From the NCBI GenBank assembly GCA_947626265.1, contig CANQRM010000003.1:1-64000 (forward strand): a DNA stretch of 64,000 nt, in the 5' to 3' direction. The notes under the pieces were generated by a model that was not told the origin of the DNA, did no database searches, and was given only the letters and a program-made list of their open reading frames with translations. Within the stretch, counting starts at the first letter, position 1. Each line of letters opens with the position of its first letter. This DNA comes from an uncultured Oscillospiraceae bacterium (GTDB lineage: Bacteria > Bacillota > Clostridia > Oscillospirales > Oscillospiraceae). The position numbers and the translations under genes are program-made. Below, piece after piece: positions 62,351 through 64,000 of the stretch.

Positions 62351-62379
62351 TTGTTTTATGGGCAGATGTTGTTTATAAT
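62351..62379 (+). promoter_or_regulatory. Promoter of the U32 gene
   Basis: TTGTTT (62351-62356), 17 bases, TATAAT (62374-62379), 47 bases before the ATG. Confidence 0.65.
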
Positions 62380-62426
62380 ATAGTGGCCTATACAGTTTTT
62401 TCAGTCATCGTATCATGTGAGGGACT

Positions 62427-64000
62427 ATGCTTGAGCTTTTAGCCCCCGCCGGGAGCACCGAGGCGGTCATCGCCGCGGTGCAGAGCGGGGCGGACACAGT
62501 ATATATGGGCGACGCGCTCACGGCCCCGGGCAAAAGCGGACAGGACCTGGACCGGGAGGGCCTGGCCAGGAGCATCCGCTACTGCCGCCTGCGGGGCTGC
62601 AAGGCCGCGGTATCCGTGGGCGGGCTCTGCACCGACGAGAGCATGGGCCGTGCCCTGGATCTCGCCGTATTCGCCGCGAAGGAGGGCGCGGACGCCCTCG
62701 TCGTCCGGGACATCGGCCTTATCGGCGCATTGCGCCGGGTGCTGCCGGATATGCCCCTGTGGGGGGACATCCGCATTGCCGCCAGCAGCCTGGAGGGCGT
62801 GACGGCGGCCGCCGCCATGGGGCTTTCCCGGGTGGCGCTGGCCCCGGAGCTTTCCGCCGAGCAGCTGGCCGTCATCGCCCGGGCCGCCCCCATCGAGACG
62901 GCGGTGTGCGTCCACGGGCCGGTATGCGTGGCCCACGGGGGCCGCTGCTACATAGGCGCCCTGGCCCACGAGCACCGCAGCGACAGCTGCATGAACTGCA
63001 CCGAGCCCTGCCGGGGCCGGTTCTCCCTGGGCGGGCGGATGGACGAGCGGCCCCTTTCCATGGCGGACGTGTGCCTCATAGACCACCTGGAGGGCCTGGA
63101 GGCGGTGGGCGTTGCCTGCGCCTTCATTGAGGGCCGGAGCCGGACGCCGGAATATGTGGCCTATGTGACGAAGTTATATGCCCGGGCCATCCGGGAGCAG
63201 GTGATGCCCTCGGACGAGGAACGGGAGACTTTGCGGAGCGTATTTTCCTCCGGCGCGCTCACGGACAGCTGGTTCACCGGGGAGCCGGGGCCGGATATGT
63301 TCGCCCTGCCGGAGACAAAGCCGGACCGGGCCGCGGCCCGGACGGCCGCCGAGGTGCGCAAGGGCTATATGAACGGGGAGCTTCGCCGGGTGCCGGTGAA
63401 GTTTTACGCGGTGATGGAGCAGGGGAAGAAGGCCCTGTTCGCCGTGGAGGACGGCATGGGCCGCCGGGCGGCCTACCGGGGCTATGAGCCCCTGGATATG
63501 GGCCGGCAGGGCATATCCGAGGGCCGGGTAAGAGAAATACTCTACCGCACGGGGGGCACCCCCTTTTACTGCACCGAGGCCAACTGCGCCATCGGCCAGG
63601 GCCTGGACTACCCCGACGAGGCGGTGGAGGAGGCCCGAAAGGCCCTTCTGGCGGAGCTGGCGGACAAGACCCGGGAGACGGCGCCCATCCGGGAGGGAGA
63701 GCGCCCGGCCATGCCGGAGACGGTCCCGCCCCAGGGCCCGCCCAAGCTCATCATCCAGGTGACCAACGAAAACCAGCTGACGGCAGAGCTTGCAGCCGAG
63801 GGGCCGGACCTTCTGTATGTACCGGCGGAGCTTCTGGCCGCGGGCACGGCGGGCATCGAGCCTTTTAGGGCCCGGGGCGTGCGCATCGCGGCGGTGCTGC
63901 CGGCGGTGGTGTCCGAGGCGGAAAAGCCGGAGCTGCGGGAGCTTTTGGAGACCTTGAAGGCCCAGGGCATAACCGAAGTGCTGGCCGGGGACCTGGGGCT
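62427..64000 (+). CDS. U32 family protein (partial, runs off the window)
   Basis: At least 524 residues, open at the right edge. Opens LELLAPAGSTEAVIAAVQSG and ADTVYMG, the U32 peptidase/collagenase-like signature. A central CVHGPVC...GRCY and CMNC-x4-C cluster near 155-195 (Cys188, Cys191) fits the Fe-S ligands of U32 proteins such as TrhP/RlhA, which now are known as RNA-hydroxylating enzymes rather than peptidases. A longer C-terminal part is normal for the double-domain type. GAGGG precedes the ATG. Whether it is peptidase- or RNA-modifying is not decided. Confidence 0.85.
   Translation, partial: MLELLAPAGSTEAVIAAVQSGADTVYMGDALTAPGKSGQDLDREGLARSIRYCRLRGCKAAVSVGGLCTDESMGRALDLAVFAAKEGADALVVRDIGLIGALRRVLPDMPLWGDIRIAASSLEGVTAAAAMGLSRVALAPELSAEQLAVIARAAPIETAVCVHGPVCVAHGGRCYIGALAHEHRSDSCMNCTEPCRGRFSLGGRMDERPLSMADVCLIDHLEGLEAVGVACAFIEGRSRTPEYVAYVTKLYARAIREQVMPSDEERETLRSVFSSGALTDSWFTGEPGPDMFALPETKPDRAAARTAAEVRKGYMNGELRRVPVKFYAVMEQGKKALFAVEDGMGRRAAYRGYEPLDMGRQGISEGRVREILYRTGGTPFYCTEANCAIGQGLDYPDEAVEEARKALLAELADKTRETAPIREGERPAMPETVPPQGPPKLIIQVTNENQLTAELAAEGPDLLYVPAELLAAGTAGIEPFRARGVRIAAVLPAVVSEAEKPELRELLETLKAQGITEVLAGDLG

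Overview
The window is about 64 kb of high-GC (clearly above 60 %) chromosomal DNA from an anaerobic Firmicute. Gene content and style point to the Oscillospiraceae / Oscillibacter-Flavonifractor-Intestinimonas neighbourhood of gut Clostridia. The evidence is a thiolase beside a butyryl-CoA:acetate-type CoA-transferase, a ferredoxin-dependent 2-oxoacid oxidoreductase operon, an hprK-murB-rapZ-whiA cluster, a CIRCE-controlled hrcA-grpE-dnaK-dnaJ operon, TTGACA/TATAAT promoters with 17-18 bp spacers, and AGGAGG ribosome-binding sites. This placement is inferred from gene content, not from a database match. No rRNA, tRNA, CRISPR array, transposase or prophage is visible.

Layout. 1-10.5 kb: acyl-CoA metabolism. 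A thiolase and a CoA-transferase are divergently transcribed. After them come a small regulatory island (two Cro/C1 regulators, a frameshifted hicB, a GNAT gene inserted at the tail of a barrel-only pyruvate kinase) and an operon of a second CoA-transferase, a ParA-like ATPase and a four-subunit 2-oxoacid:ferredoxin oxidoreductase. 10.5-26.7 kb: envelope and metal functions. These are a Pro/Thr-repeat surface protein, an MFS exporter with a translational attenuator, cardiolipin synthase, an ArsR-HMA-P1B ATPase metal cassette, YihY, a Fur-type regulator, DUF2461, a CDF transporter, an ECF sigma/anti-sigma pair and two CNNM/CorC-type membrane proteins. 26.7-43 kb: housekeeping genes, namely rpmB, hprK-murB-rapZ-whiA-dnaE-hflX-yigZ, dgt and dnaG-rpoD. 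Two double-glycine leader peptide genes and an unassigned five-repeat protein lie between yigZ and dgt. 43-53.4 kb: a structured RNA with a tiny ORF and a consensus antisense promoter, the heat-shock operon, a PMT-type glycosyltransferase, a PHP phosphatase, rpiB, a GHL13-like protein and a ribbon-helix-helix protein. 53.4-64 kb: clpB, an Lsa-type ABC-F gene and an MFS exporter (both with leader-peptide/terminator leaders), dnaC/dnaI-dnaD, a PHP phosphoesterase and a U32 protein that runs off the end.

The most unusual content lies between the genes. (1) Three putative drug-response genes (MFS at 12348, ABC-F at 56541, MFS at 58077) each have a short leader ORF in a 5' region that can fold over the gene's Shine-Dalgarno sequence. 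Two of the three also carry an intrinsic terminator. This is the architecture of ribosome-mediated attenuation. (2) The rpoD-hrcA interval holds what looks like a type I toxin-antitoxin locus: a 27-codon ORF with a sequestered ribosome-binding site, long-range end pairing, and a TTGACA-18-TATAAT promoter reading antisense through it. (3) Two tandem leader peptides ending in ELSDD...VAGG share a 5' element. (4) Two families of intergenic palindromic repeats punctuate operons, including dnaK-dnaJ and rapZ-whiA. In the latter the usual yvcK gene is absent.
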